A stretch of DNA of 64,000 nt from Raphanus sativus (lineage: Eukaryota > Streptophyta > Magnoliopsida > Brassicales > Brassicaceae), in contig NC_079519.1 in NCBI RefSeq assembly GCF_000801105.2, forward strand, positions 34,261,288 to 34,325,287, written 5' to 3'. Positions 47,357 through 59,645 of the stretch are shown here, one piece after another. Made by a program: the position numbers and the translations under genes. Each line of letters starts with the position of its first letter. Within the stretch, counting starts at the first letter, position 1. The notes beneath the pieces are model-generated. The model saw nothing but the letters and a program-made list of their open reading frames with translations, ran no database searches and was not told the origin of the DNA.

Positions 47357-48141
47357 ATTGATTTAACATTTTTTAACATTTTTTTAAAGTGTACTCCACA
47401 AAAACGCTGACGTGTCACTTCAGGAATGATTCAAGTGCCTCATTATAGTATAGATTTTAGCTTTGATTTGGTAACTGGTTTGTAGCAGATAAAACCCTCA
47501 TCATCATAGTTTATCTCTTTTAACATGTTCTTTGATTTCGATATCAACAAGATGATCAGATTATCTCCCTCTTCTTATCGAATAGTCTTTTAGAATTGTC
47601 TTGTTATGTTAGACAAAGGAAAATTGGAAAACGTCTCAGGCTCTCAGCATATTGTTTACTATCTGCTACATACAGTCTCAGGATAAGCTCGATGAATTTT
47701 AGTGGATACAAAAAGTTCTTAGTGGACGGATAATAATTGGGTTTTACACGGCCCATATTAAAATATTTTTCTTTATAATAAAGCGGGGGCCTAGAGAGCA
47801 ACGGTCCAATTTCACAGCCGAATGTGTGGAGGGAAAAGGTAGATGACCGTTACAGTGTCCGAGTCCAACTCGTAAGAGAGTCACCTTTGACTCCAAGGTA
47901 AGTACATTCGAACATGTTAGAGGACTCTCCGGTTGATGAGTTACCATCATTCAGCACCAAGCAGAAATCAAGAGATGATTTGACTGAAGAAAAAAAACAA
48001 AATTGTTGTGTGTTTTTGTGTATGTGGATTGATTTGATATTCATTTTATTTGTTTGTATCATAACTTTACGAGATATTCTCAACACGTAAACCAAGTGAA
48101 AATTATGGTAAACAACAAACGTAAGAAACAAGTTTTGATAT

Positions 48142-48206
48142 TTGTTGTTCTTAGTTTTGTTTCCTTTTTTTTTCTGACAAAGGACTTTCATTGTTGTTCT
48201 TAGTTT
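48142..48206 (-). mobile_element. 33-bp poly(A) micro-insertion with 16-bp TSD
   Basis: TTGTTGTTCTTAGTTT is perfectly repeated at 48142-48157 and 48191-48206. On the minus strand the insert reads TGAAAGTCCTTTGTCAG plus poly(A). Confidence 0.6.
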
Positions 48207-48335
48207 CCCTTTTTACCTTATCGTCAAAGCTGGTCATGGTTTTTGTTCCATGGCGAGTCACACGGTAATTGAAGAGACCAAAGAAAAAAATTTAGCGGTA
48301 TATAAGGGGAAAATGTTAAGAATTTACTGAGGAAT

Positions 48336-48378
48336 TAAGGTTGTACCATTTTACCCGAAAAAAACTAAGGTTATACCA
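48336..48378 (+). mobile_element. 17-bp poly(A) micro-insertion with 13-bp TSD
   Basis: TAAGGTTGTACCA and TAAGGTTATACCA (one mismatch) flank TTTTACCCG followed by A's. Confidence 0.55.
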
Positions 48379-48431
48379 AATTGTGAGGTGAGGTTTTTTG
48401 TCGTAAGACAGCTTCAAGAGAGAAAAAAATT

Positions 48432-48483
48432 GGTCACTAAGTTTAGTCTCTCTTTTTTTATGCAACGGTGACTAAGTTTAGTC
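48432..48483 (-). mobile_element. 18-bp poly(A) micro-insertion with 17-bp TSD
   Basis: GGTCACTAAGTTTAGTC and GGTGACTAAGTTTAGTC (one mismatch) flank TCTC, a T-run and ATGCAAC. On the minus strand this is GTTGCAT plus poly(A). Confidence 0.55.
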
Positions 48484-48940
48484 AGGGTTTTATTATATAT
48501 GCCAGTCAGGGTTTATTATATATTCTTATTTGCCTGAGAATTTTGTTTGTTGTTCTTTTTAGTTCTTTAGAATGTGATTGGATACTTAAGCAGTCTGTCC
48601 ACCTGACTTCCTTACCAATCAACCCCTAAGTCTTGCTGCATATTTCGTGACTGAACTTTACCAATTCCATCAATGTTCTTGAAGACTTAAACACAATTAA
48701 ATATAGAGAAACGAGATTTTAATAAAAGCCCAAAATTAATTTCATAAAGGCCCAAAATAGTCATACAAAGAAACAGCTGAATTCAAAACAAGCAAAGATG
48801 ATCATGGTTCATATATCACTCATAAGCATTTGAATTGGTTATATAAACCAGAAATGGAAAAGGGATAGTAAAGACTCAATAATCAGATTGGAACTCTGAT
48901 CTTATTCATTGGTTAGAATATTATTCGTAAAATGATTTGA

Positions 48941-50144
48941 TCAAGCGACATAGTAGATGGAGTTAGGGAGCTTGAAGGTTCTCTTGGGAACTGGACAACC
49001 TGCGAAGCTGTTCCATTGTGCACCCATCACTCCCCAAACTCTGTATCCAAGACTTGTAAGCCATGTCCTCACATCTGCTTTGTATTGGGTCACGCTCTTC
49101 TTCTCTTCCTCTTCTCCTCTGCAATTATTCGGGTTCACAATATTACATTTAAGAAGGATCCAATTATATTATTGATCATATATTTATATGTTGATCAGGA
49201 TATAATTTTAACCTAGCTATAAATAGTAATATATACCTGAGAAGGAGGTTAGACCAGCTGTGGTAACCGGCTTCAATAAGGTTCTCGACGGTGGCGGATC
49301 TGAGGTACTCCTTGCGAGAAGAAACCAAAAAGATCTTGAAACCCCTCTCCCGGATCTCATGGAATAGCTTCACCATGTTTGGAACAGCTGGTGCCTTTCC
49401 CCAACTCTGCCATTCCTCGAATTTGGTCGTGTTTAGTTGCTCACCACTGATTCAAATCGATGTAAATTTTTTAATACCGGTTACTGTAAACCGAAACCAA
49501 ACCAGAAAGGAAAAATGGTAGAGGTGCACACATAATCCAAACGAAACCGAAACTGAACCAGGATTCAGGCCAATTTTGCTCTAGAATCCAACCATTTTCA
49601 TTAAACCGAACCGAGATCAATTGTTGTGTAACCGAATTGATCTAAACCCAATAATTGATTAAAAACATAGTTATACTTATACCGAATTTATATGGTTAAT
49701 TCAATTTTCTTACCCGAAACAGCCGTTGCTCTTGTGGTACGGGATGGTGGAAAGCAGAGTGTCGTCAATGTCAAAGATCCAAGCATCCATGTCATCACAT
49801 TTCTTCTTTCCGCAACATGTTTTCCCGAGGTAGAGGATGGCTTCCTCAACAGCTCTCTCCACGTCATCATCGTACTGAGATGACGTCATGTACTGTTGGA
49901 CGAACCACACGCACTCCTGTGGCACCACCGTGAAGTCTCTGATGTTGTGAAGCTCCACGTTGACTCTCCAGCTCTCGCAGTATCCGTTTAGGTTTGGTCC
50001 TTTCAATGAGGCGACGCCGTTCTGGTTGGTGGTTGCGGTTGGCTTGAGTCCCTTAAACTGGTTTAGGATGTTCCAGTCACGAGCTGAGACCATTCCTATG
50101 AAGAGGAATGCGAGGGTTAGCGAGAGCACCAAAGATCTAGCCAT
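48941..50144 (-). CDS. HAD subfamily IIIB acid phosphatase, VSP-like
   Basis: Three minus-strand exons: 49714-50144, 49237-49446 and 48941-49118, giving 272 residues. An N-terminal signal peptide (LVLSLTLAFLFIGMVSA) directs secretion or vacuolar sorting. The HAD nucleophile motif is WIFDIDDTLLS, with both Asp residues of DxDxT present, and motif II is KIFLVSSRKE. The C-terminal part (YRVWGVMGAQWNSFAG) is the class B/VSP signature region with an intact Gly-Asp-like pocket replaced by GAQW. Relatives are vegetative storage proteins and acid phosphatases, and length and exon layout match AT5G44020. Several Cys residues fit disulphides. Reading frames join cleanly and nothing is broken. Confidence 0.88.
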
Positions 50145-53100
50145 GTTGCTGATGATACCAATTGAAGAGGGTTATACTTTTTGGTGATCTGTTTGTAATA
50201 CAATGGTAATGTGAATACATAGAATATATAGAGTTCGTGGAAGTATACAAGTCAACATAACAACAATAATAATGAATTGATATCTTTGCTAACAAAAAAA
50301 ATTGTATATTTTAAAGCTCAATTAGATATTTGATTTTTTCGCTTGATTTTTTTTTTATGTACTGTTACCGTGATATTTTTGAATCAAACTTCTCGTTCAT
50401 TTTTTTTTATGTACTGTTACTGCATTAGCTATGTTAGTTTTACCTATTAAGTCATTTTTCACGTTATCAATATAGAAATCAAAACAAATAAAAGAGTTAT
50501 ACACAACACAATCTTTATACATTTGTCCTTATGTTGCTGAACATTTATAAATAAAACGTATAATGTTCATTTGATTATAAAGTATTTTTTTCGATGAATG
50601 TAAACAACAGCACATTTCACATAAATAATAACTCAACAGTAACACAATATATAATAGAGTCGGAGGAAAGTGGGCACCATGTCTTGATGTGAAATAGGCA
50701 ACTTGAAGAAGTAAGGTGAGACACATCCACTCCAGCTCATGCTATTTAATATAATCAACCGTCTCGGTCCACTGCATAAATGTGTGCTTAGTTAGCTAAT
50801 AGACATTTAGGATATGATCATTTTCGAATTAATAAAATATACAATTCCACAAGCAATAATATTTTGTTTATACTAACCAAAATTGACGTAGGCCATAATA
50901 TCTTACTTGTTCCCACTTTTCATCGTAATCTCGTTAAAATAATTTGATATAAGCTGGAACCAATTTAGCTTCAAAACATAATTAATAATCATTATTAAAA
51001 AGAACTGTATAAGTATCTTTTAGATATATTAATGGGGTCCAAAACAAGTTCACATGACAGACTTATATTTTTGTACTAGAAGATTTGTTAAAGATTTCAT
51101 CCCTGGTGTCTAATTTGGAAAATTTATGTGGTTAGAGTTTAACAGATCAATGATAATTATAGTGAGCTTTTATGAAAGGGCATGCTTCATACACTACACT
51201 TTTTAAAAAGAAATGTAATACATTGTATAATTATACAATTTATATTGTTGTAATACAAAAGTAAATCATGTTGAACATATGTGTTTCAGTCTCTTAAAAT
51301 ATTTTTAAGAAATCTTGTGTAAAAGATTTTATACAAGATTTGAAAAACACCTAATACAAAAAAAATTGCCTAATTTAGCTTTTTGTGGTTTGTCTTTCCT
51401 TTTTTTTGTTAGTCACATTGATTCTCTGTTGACCATGTTTTGGGTTTATAGATCGGTCTGTGGTTAATGACATCTCCAATAATGCATAAAAATATATAAA
51501 AATTAATAATGATATAAATAAGTAATAAAATTTAACATAAAAATATATAACTAATACAAAGATAGATACAAACTTAACACATCATATAACATATTTTGAT
51601 TGATTATGCATGGAAAAATATATTAATACTATTTTTAGAATAGAATTATACTATCATATTGCATGTGATTATGTAATTTTATTAATATGATAAATAATGT
51701 GTGTTTAAAGTATTATTTTAAAATCTAAAATTTTTGAATGAATAAACATAATTTTAAATTCTTAAATAAAACTGTTACTTGCAATAAATAAGAAATTTAA
51801 AATGTATATATTAAAAATTGAGAGAGAAAAATTAAGAGAACGATTTGAGTTATTTTATTTTAAGGAAAAATTGAGGGAAAGTATTAGAGATGGTCTAGTA
51901 ATAGTCTCATCCTCCAACACGCAGTCCTGTCGGATAGTCGTGATAAAATTGGTAACAAATTTTCATTTTGCACTATTTGGTTTCTGTTCCATTTTCTTAT
52001 AGATATTTTTCCTTGCAAGGTGTAATATACTAATATATAGCATGTGTGATTGAGTATGTTCGTTCGGATAATCTGATCATATTATTCATTTTTAGCATTT
52101 TTCCCTCACTAATCTATAAGTATCTTAGTTTTTGGAACGTATTGAGTCGAATAAAAGATTTGAACAATCATTAAACAAATAGTGTAGATACATATCTTGC
52201 ACGTATTTAAGCTAATCACTGAATACCTGCAGACTTCCTTGACAGCACTCCTCCACACGTTCTTTTTTTTCTTTGCTTAATATGGTTATCTGTTTTGTTT
52301 GTACAAAATCAAATTCTTAACAACTCATTCTTGCTCAGTCTAGATTTACACACTATATATCGGCAATAGAGATGCTTCTCATGATCTATTCCTGTGTTTT
52401 CAACCTTTATGTTCAATAATTTAATAATTGATAGCCGTCAATTACTTTGGACATATCTCCTTATAATAATCTGTTTGACCAGTTTAGAATAAATACAAAA
52501 TTTCGATAATAATTGATGTGCATCTTCAGTCATTGGTGACTATATATGCTGCTCTCTCCTTGTGGCGAACTAATTGGCTTTCAGGTTTATGTAGGGATGA
52601 TTAGAATTACGAAATTACTTTTTCTTAAATTTCATAATTTACCTGAAATATTTTAATCTATAATGGCATCGATAATTATTGAACATCAAGACATCGTAGC
52701 TAATCCCATATGTCATGGCCCATGTGAACTATTCCGTAAAGAATGTCATTAACTTTATACAAATATTTAATTAATCAATCTTAGAAGTTTAGTTGAAAAA
52801 TCAAAAGAGAAACAAATTCAGGGTTTAGAGTAATTTTGTTTTTACATTTATGTTTAAGACTAAATGATGAGAATTTAAGCTTTAGTATTTAGAAACAAGA
52901 TTAGGGTTTGAATTTAGAGTAATTTTTAATGTTATTTTTAAGCTCAAATAAATATTATTTTCATATTTTTTGTCTTATGTGATAAAAAGTAGATTATTAT
53001 TGACAAATAGGATATTGTCGATATCAACCGAAATGTTGCACCGACAGGGTTCGGTTCGGTTCACGGGTTGCTATTAAACATCGTGTACTTCTCAAAGCAT

Positions 53101-53330
53101 GAAAACGTCACAAAGTTCTTCCATCTAAAACCAAAAGGTTCAGAAATACAGAATCGTCTCTTCTTCCCTCTCTAGGGCACTCACGGACGCGCGGGAAAAG
53201 AACACAACCCCAAAAAAAACAAAAAACAAAAAAATCTCAGCGATTCACAGATCACATGCCTCAGGCAGATCAGTCTACTCGCTTGTGCTTTTGCGAATTA
53301 GGGTTCGAATCGAATCGGAAGTGATAAGAA
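50145..53330. other. Intergenic region between divergent genes
   Basis: About 3.2 kb of AT-rich DNA between the phosphatase (-) and the FANCF-like gene (+). The word ATTTTTTTTTATGTACTGTTAC is nearly duplicated around 50340 and 50400. The last 150 bases are the FANCF-like leader. No other gene is seen. Confidence 0.5.
50225..50230 (-). promoter_or_regulatory. TATA box of the VSP-like phosphatase
   Basis: TATATA in the context CTCTATATATTC lies about 80 bases upstream of the start codon at 50144. Confidence 0.5.
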
Positions 53331-55311
53331 ATGGTCCCAGAAATTTCCAAGGAAGAGTTCGTGAAGCTACTGAAAGGGTTTGTGGATATGCTCATCCTCG
53401 CATCTGGGTTTCAATCTTCTGGCGCTCCCGCTCACTGGGACGCCGATAATTGCCGGAAAGCTCTTCAATGGGGTCTCTTCTTCCAAAACGTTGCTTTCAC
53501 TCTTTGCTCTCACTCTCACTCTCACTCTCAAAGTCATTACCTTTTTTCTTTGTTTTGTTTATCGGAGAATCCTTTTGTAGATGTTAAGAAGCGTAAACAT
53601 CTCAGACCCATCTGGAGAATCTGTGAGAGAGGTTGAGGAAGCTATATCAGAGATAAAATCTAACCCCTTGTTTCCAAAGGTTGTTGCTTTACTTTGTTTT
53701 GGCTTATCTTATCACTAATTTTTTTTTATCGTTTTTTGGAAACGAGAGGCTTAGGGTTTCTGATTTGCAGGGTCTGGAGAATCTGTCGTCAGATACTCTA
53801 TCAAAGGGAAGAGAGTTTGTGTTAGAGCATTTGATGAATAACTCAGCTTTGAAGGATAAACAGCTCCAAGCTGTTTTGGTTGCAGCTATGGAGTCAGGTG
53901 AGCGTATTGCAGACGTAATTGATGGGAAGCTCTGCGAGAGGCAAGCTGTTGTGTCATGTGTATCAGCGCTTGAGACAGGTTTGAAGATCCTTTCTAGAAA
54001 CCTAGTAGAGGTGGAAGAGTTGATACAGAGAGAAGACAAGGATGCAACTTTTGTAAGGTATGTTACGGTTTTGATTATATACTCTGATAATGTTTGTGTA
54101 GCTGTTGATGATTTTGATGCCATTTTTTTTCGCTTAGTGGGGGACAACAGCCTGTTGAGCTTGTAACATGGAACAAATGGCAATCGAAAAGTCTGTCTTA
54201 TTTTCTCAGTAAGAGAACTTTAAGATTGGTGTCGGGAGCCAGCTTGATATTTTCTGCACCGAGAGCTCAGTGGGCAGAAGTGTTGAGAAGGCTGCACGTT
54301 TCAGCTGAGAACAAAGAAGATATATTCGTCGAAAAGATTGTGAGTTGAACTAAGTATATAATCCATTTGGTCTCTCTTTTTGTTTTTGTGAGAAAAAATT
54401 GTCATTTTTTACTTGAAAATTTGTGTTTGTAATTGCCGAAGAGCAGGAGCTGTTGTTACTAGGATGCGTAACAAGCAGATGGACTCATTTAATCGAAGGT
54501 ATCATGTCAGTTTCTTACAAATCTGTGACTTTGTCAGAACAGTACGTGGAGTTATGTAAGCTGCTTCTTCAAAGACCTAAAGGTGTAAATCAGAATGAGA
54601 TCGTTTTGAATTCAAAGGTAACTTTTTCTGAACTACAACATTGATTAACCTATGCTATATGTAAACTAGGTTTCTAACTTCTTGGTTACATATTGAATAG
54701 GTTGAAGAGATTCTTGAGTATTTAACTGAAATATTAAAGAAACGTTCTCATCGTCTCTGGAAATTGCCTTCTGCCCTTACCGCAGCTGCAATTCCATCAT
54801 GGTAAAATGTGTCTGTTGTGTGCCTGTGTGTTATGGTCTTGTTCAAAGTAATATTATTGTTAAAGATCGTGAATGATGGTGTGTCACAGGTCACCATTGT
54901 TTGGTTTGTACTTTGGCGAAATAGAGAAACAGTTGAAACTAGACCTCTCAGCAACAAGGTGAAGTTTCTCTCCAAACATCAGTTTCGCTTAAGTTCTTGA
55001 ATCTCTAAATAGAAGCTAGAAAATAAAATCTATACACATATCTCCTTGTCTTCTGCAGATGTTGTAGCTGCGATAAAGATCTAAACGAGCACAAGGACTG
55101 TAAGTTAAAGACAACTACGTAGTAACTTAACCTTTCATTTACCTGTCCAGATCATTTTATCAACAACTATGCCTTAAACTTTCCCTGCGGAGATATTGTA
55201 TGCAGTGACCTTGATGGTATTGTGTTTTGTTATGTTCCAGGTGAGCTCGCTGAAAGAGTTTGGTGCTTGTACCTATTCCATATTGTCTGCAGATGCCACC
55301 AAACAATTTAA
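53331..55311 (+). CDS. Fanconi anemia group F (FANCF)-like protein
   Basis: Nine exons: 53331-53489, 53581-53679, 53771-54057, 54138-54339, 54447-54617, 54701-54801, 54890-54958, 55059-55099 and 55241-55311, giving 399 residues. It is an all-helical protein with no signal peptide or membrane span. A. thaliana AT5G44010, which it matches in position and general form, is annotated as FANCF. That protein is an adaptor of the Fanconi core complex in crosslink repair. The C-terminus has CCSCDKDLNEHKDC, a Cys cluster that could bind metal. The exon 5 start may instead be three bases earlier (CAG|GAG against AG|CAG). The gene model rests on frame continuity; the function rests on recalled annotation only. 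Confidence 0.72.
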
Positions 55312-56763
55312 TGGGTCTTTTAGATCATATACAAGAAGATCATCAAGATCATACTGATGCAGATTTTTTTTTTGTCATTTCTAGAATTTGCATTTGCTTG
55401 TAAATGAACAAAAAAAAAGAAAATTCAAGGTGTATGCTTTCAGTTTCAGTCACCATCTCTTTAGTAAATGGGTTGATGGATAAGTAAGAGGAGTGAATTG
55501 TTTTTCTGCTTTAAGATATTTCCTCCTTTGCTTGGTTGTTTTGAAATTGAATTCTCTTTTGTTGTTTGTTAAACATCGTTGTCTTCTGGTCACGTTTCTT
55601 TACTCTTACGTCACGTTAAGAAGAAAGCAATTACCGCGTGGGGTCTGTTTTTTTTTTTTTTTTGAATTTTAGGCATAATCTTTCGTCTTTTTCGGTAATA
55701 TTCTTTATTTCTTTTGTATCAAATTTGGAACAGTATCTATCCTACAATATCGTCATCCTTTATGCTTTTGACGGTGTATACTATACTAATCCGGTTGAAG
55801 TTTCAAAGAAAAAAAAAACAGACAAATCTCACTTTATTCGAATCTTTCCAGCAGCTTCAGACATAACTGAAAACGAGTTCGCGTCAGATTATTAAGCTTT
55901 TGGTAAAAAAGGTTTTTCAAAAGTGGAAAATATCACTTCGTTGAGACATTTTGCGTCACCGTTGTCCGTTGGTACACTAAAGGTGGGTCATTTTATTCTC
56001 CACCCAAAAGTTTGACGGGTTATTATGATGACACACATATTAGGCTTTGTGATGTGGAGCTGACACTAAGTCACTAACCAAATAATCAAACACATCACAA
56101 TTAACATATACACTAAAGACAGATTTATAGCATTGGTTTGTATTAAAATAGTACCACGAAAGACGGAGATTTATAGCATTGGTTTGTATTATGTAGTCGT
56201 CATATTCAGATTCAAATTAGTAATGTTAGTGTATGAGCAAATTTATGTGTAAAGAAAAAGGGTAGACTACAAAGAAAGTACTTTTTTTGGTATCTGATAA
56301 TATATTCATGACATGTTCTATTCTATCTTAATAAATCTTGTCACTTGTCTGGTCGTTTAAATTTTTTTTTTTCCTTTGTTAAAAGGGTCGACGATGAGAT
56401 GATTTCGTTTATCCACGAAAACATAAAACTAAGGTGCAAAAATATGTCACAGGGGTTGTCTATTAAAGTGGCAATGGACCAGATAGATTGAACTATTTCT
56501 ATAATATTAAGATTTTCATGTTAGTGGTGGTAGTCGACAAAAAAATGGATACATGGTGGTGAATGATACACTTAAGAGTTTGGACTATTCATTGACATAC
56601 ACGTTTTGTACACGAATTTTACATCCACACGTTGCAGACCCCACAACATCTGTCTCTCTTTCATTATATCAAACTTGGCTCTTTAAATAGTTTTCTCATT
56701 CTTTGCTTCTTCACATCTAACATTTTCTCACTCTCACAAAGCAAAACACAGAGTAAAGTAACT
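55312..56763. other. Intergenic region
   Basis: 3' flank of the FANCF-like gene and promoter of the small protein gene. GATTTATAGCATTGGTTTG is duplicated at about 56120 and 56168. No gene is seen. Confidence 0.45.
56682..56689 (+). promoter_or_regulatory. TATA-like box of the small basic protein gene
   Basis: TTTAAATA lies about 75 bases before the ATG at 56764, in a CT-rich leader. Confidence 0.35.
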
Positions 56764-57066
56764 ATGAAGCTAATGAACAACCAGAGTTTGAAGAGAAACC
56801 AGTTTATGAAATGGGGAAAGCAGATAGGAAGCTCAACTACGGCTTCGGCAACGCTAGTAAACTCAGAGGACAGAACTACGGTAGTGGCGTTTGCGTTCTC
56901 ATGTTGTGGGAAGCCTCCTCGTGTTCTCCTGAAGCAGTTTGTTTGGAGGTTAAAATCGCGTTTGAGGTTGTCGAGGAAGAGTGATCATAATAACAATATT
57001 CAGTATAGCTATGATCTCCGGAGCTATCATCTGAACTTCGACGACGGTTGGTCTAGTCGATGGTGA
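56764..57066 (+). CDS. Small basic plant protein (100 residues)
   Basis: A single exon starting MKLMNNQSLKRNQF. An in-frame ATG at 56632 would add 44 residues but would run through the putative TATA box, so the downstream start is preferred. The protein is basic in the middle (LKQFVWRLKSRLRLSRKS) and ends with YSYDLRSYHLNFDDGW. That last motif recurs in several small plant proteins of unknown function. Position suggests AT5G44005. No signal peptide or membrane span is convincing. Function is unknown. Confidence 0.65.
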   Translation: MKLMNNQSLKRNQFMKWGKQIGSSTTASATLVNSEDRTTVVAFAFSCCGKPPRVLLKQFVWRLKSRLRLSRKSDHNNNIQYSYDLRSYHLNFDDGWSSRW

Positions 57067-58280
57067 TTCCAAACAAACAAAATTTATTAACATATAAGGA
57101 GCCTTTGTTTTTCATATTTGTGTATATACTTAGAATGTTGATCTGGAAACTATGTTTTGATTATATATTTGTGTTTTCTTGCGTGAAAAATTGCAAGGTC
57201 TGCTAATTTTTCATCAATATGCTTTGTAATTTGTATAGTTGTTGATCCAAATGCATTTTCTATTTGATCCAAGTACATGTCAAATATGGAAAACAGAGCG
57301 ATAAATATGCTAACACTTCGAAGATTAGAGGAAGTTAATAGTACATAACCATTGATCTCCCCTGACCACGCAATATACCAACAACACTATCATACTACTA
57401 TCAAATCATATATGCAAAATCTGATGCCAAATACTACTAATATATGTTATACTCTGCTTCTCATACTAAAAGCTGAGAAATTTCAATGTAACAGAGAGCT
57501 AGAGGTTATACTTGGTATCACAATTAGTGCTTTGAAATGTGTAAAAACTGGTAATATGATCATCTTAATTTTGTGATTTCAAAAGAAAAAAAATTGTGAT
57601 TTCCTACCAGTGTATTTAATGTTATTTACAGTTGGTATTTGACATCTTGGTGTCGTTTTTTTATTTGGTACTTCAGATTTTCTAGAATTGAATTGTGGCA
57701 GTATAATAAATTTTACTTTTAAAATATTTCAAGTTTATTGGAGATGGTAATCTTGAGAGCAAAGTGGAAATCATCACTGTCATTTGATTATTTATGAAGT
57801 AATCAAAACAGTTACCTAACAAATGTCTCCACTATGTTATCACTCAAACCCAACTCCTAAGTTAGAAAGAGAATCAGAGATGTCAGAATAATCGTTTGAG
57901 TTTTGTTTTTCAATTTATAATTCACATACTTGCATCGAATTTGAGTTATAATCCTATACCAACACTAGTACAAACCACTAATCATCTCAACTTTTATTTG
58001 CAAAATTCGAAACGAAACTATTATTATTTCCAAATAGTTCGAAACATGAATGATCGTTTCCAATCTTATCTTAAATTCATGATCGTTCGGACACGAATAC
58101 CAGTTAAGTTATAGATAAGCTAGACAGAGAAGATGCATCTTTTTCAAATAATTCTAGCATCGAAACAGAAGTGTTTAATGATAACGTGAAGACGAACACC
58201 ATCAATGTTTTAAGCAGGTTAAGCCATTCAAAGAAATCACAACATGTTATAAGAATCCAAATCCGACAAAACCACAATAG
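57067..58280. other. Intergenic region
   Basis: AT-rich DNA. A 10-bp TTGTGATTTC duplication around an A-run at 57571-57603 may be another micro-insertion. No gene is recognised; short ORFs at 57352 and 57896 look random. Confidence 0.45.
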
Positions 58281-58304
58281 AAACTAGTAAAAGAAAATTG
58301 TTAC

Positions 58305-58343
<39 letters not shown>

Positions 58344-58355
58344 AGTAAAAGAAAA
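58281..58355 (+). mobile_element. TTGTTACC-poly(A) micro-insertion with 17-bp TSD
   Basis: AAACTAGTAAAAGAAAA occurs at 58281-58297 and 58339-58355. Between them lies TTGTTACC followed by about 36 A's. The insertion sits just past the 3' end of the TOM22 gene. The long A tract suggests it is recent. Confidence 0.75.
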
Positions 58356-58400
58356 AAAAAACAGACAAAACAGCAAGAACCCTCAGTTCATAGGGTTTAA

Positions 58401-58700
58401 CTAGAAACCCCTTTGCATAGGCTGCGCCGGAGCTCCGAGGAGACTAGCCTGTTGAAGATCTATTTCGTTGAGCTGCGCTTCACGATCCATCTCGATGATC
58501 AACGGAACAACGAGGATGAGAAACGTCGTACCAGCGATCCACGCCGCTTTTCCGGTGCTCCACAGCAATTTCTTCGACACTCCGACGGCTTCTCCGGCGG
58601 CGCGTCTTCCGTGAGATACGATCTCGGAGTTGGAGATCCTCCCCAAGATGGTTGAGTCTTCCCCCCTATTTTTCCCGGTTCCACCGATTCTCTTCGCCAT
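58401..58700 (-). CDS. TOM22-V: Mitochondrial import receptor subunit TOM22/TOM9
   Basis: A single-exon 99-residue protein, the same length as A. thaliana TOM22-V (TOM9-2, AT5G43970). Plant TOM22 is a small subunit of the outer-membrane translocase that lacks the acidic cytosolic receptor domain of fungal TOM22. Visible parts are the cytosolic ISNSEIVSHGRRAAGEA segment, a single membrane span (AAWIAGTTFLILVVPLII, about 54-71) and a short intermembrane tail with EMDREAQLNEIDLQQASLLG. The start MAKRIGG at 58700 is chosen by family length. ATG codons at 58703 and 58781 would give longer, less likely forms. Confidence 0.93.
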   Translation of the reverse strand: MAKRIGGTGKNRGEDSTILGRISNSEIVSHGRRAAGEAVGVSKKLLWSTGKAAWIAGTTFLILVVPLIIEMDREAQLNEIDLQQASLLGAPAQPMQRGF

Positions 58701-59645
58701 CATCCACCACTGATATTGACTTTTTTTTTCTTTGGCTTGTGAAGCGCTTTGCGGAAAAGAGGAGGTGAGAGCGAGCGACAAGGGTTTCGCTTTCGTTCAA
58801 CTAGAGTCTTTTATTGCGTCGTAAAGCCCGATAAATATTTTCGGCCCATTTATTTATAGTTCTTAAGGCTCAGATAATTTAGAGAGTTAATTAGGCCTAA
58901 AACCTAAAACAATATGAAAATTGGGGAAATACCTAAAACAGTACAAATATAGGAGGTCAAATACTCTATATCCATGGATTAATGTGTATATTGCTAATTA
59001 TGGAGTATTGTTTGAGTAAGAAGTGCAAATTCTCTCTCAATAAACTATTTAGAAGATTTGCCATTTATATATTTTTTTAAAATAAAAAGATTAGCCATAT
59101 ATTTTTTGCCTTACCATTTGAAGTCAAAAATAGATTTCTGATTATAAATTAAACATTATAATCAACTATGATTTGATGTGTGTTCTTGTAACGTGTTACT
59201 AGTATTAAAAAGAGTCAAAGCCAAAGTTAGCTCATTCTATTCTGCTAATGTTACTTTTGGCAAAAAAAAAAAAAATTACATTATGAAAATTGTGTTATAA
59301 GGGCTATTTAAGTACGAATCCAAAACATAGGGGGGAAATTAGAGAGAGAAAGAAAGATAAGGTCCCATATCTTAAAACCAAAAAAAAAAAGAAACGCCTC
59401 CTCGTAACCCTATCTAAACACACCACACTACACTCAATAACCCCCTTTTAGTCTTCATCTTCCTCGTTAGATCCAAAATCTCCATTTCTTTCCTTCCTCC
59501 GTAAAACCCTTTTTCTTTAAATCTCACCATCCTCCTTCCTTCTCAGATCTGCTTCGCTCAAGTTGGAAAGGTCTTCCGCAGTGTAGCGTTCGATCTCCTC
59601 CTCCTCCTTGGGATCTTCTCTGAGCTCTTAGTGAGTGTTATAATA
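58701..59645. other. Divergent promoter region, TOM22 and NTF2-RRM genes
   Basis: About 945 bases between two divergent genes. The distal part is AT-rich. The last 200 bases are a CT-rich leader of the NTF2-RRM gene. No other gene is seen. Confidence 0.5.

Larger units (their letters stand above)
44439..47454 (-). mobile_element. Helitron, about 3.0 kb, both ends intact
   Basis: On the minus strand the 5' end is TCTATACTATAATGAGGCAC at 47454, preceded by A. The 3' end has a perfect 8-bp GC hairpin (CCCCGCGC/GCGCGGGG, 44452-44469), CTATACAA-type spacing and CTAG at 44439-44442, followed by T. Both ends therefore fit insertion between A and T with no duplication. The interior holds a 150-residue ORF (44750-45202), a weaker ORF (46881-47153) and tRNA-like A and B boxes (47303-47356). 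No Rep/helicase is visible, so it is non-autonomous. Confidence 0.8.
47455..48940. other. Intergenic region rich in micro-insertions
   Basis: Between the Helitron and the phosphatase gene. It contains three poly(A) micro-insertions (48142-48206, 48336-48378 and 48432-48483). No gene is seen. Confidence 0.5.

Noticed and set aside
50340..50425. Repeated ATGTACTGTTAC words, briefly considered as an array
   Set aside because: Only two copies next to T-runs; not a CRISPR-like or satellite array, and CRISPR is not expected in a plant nucleus.
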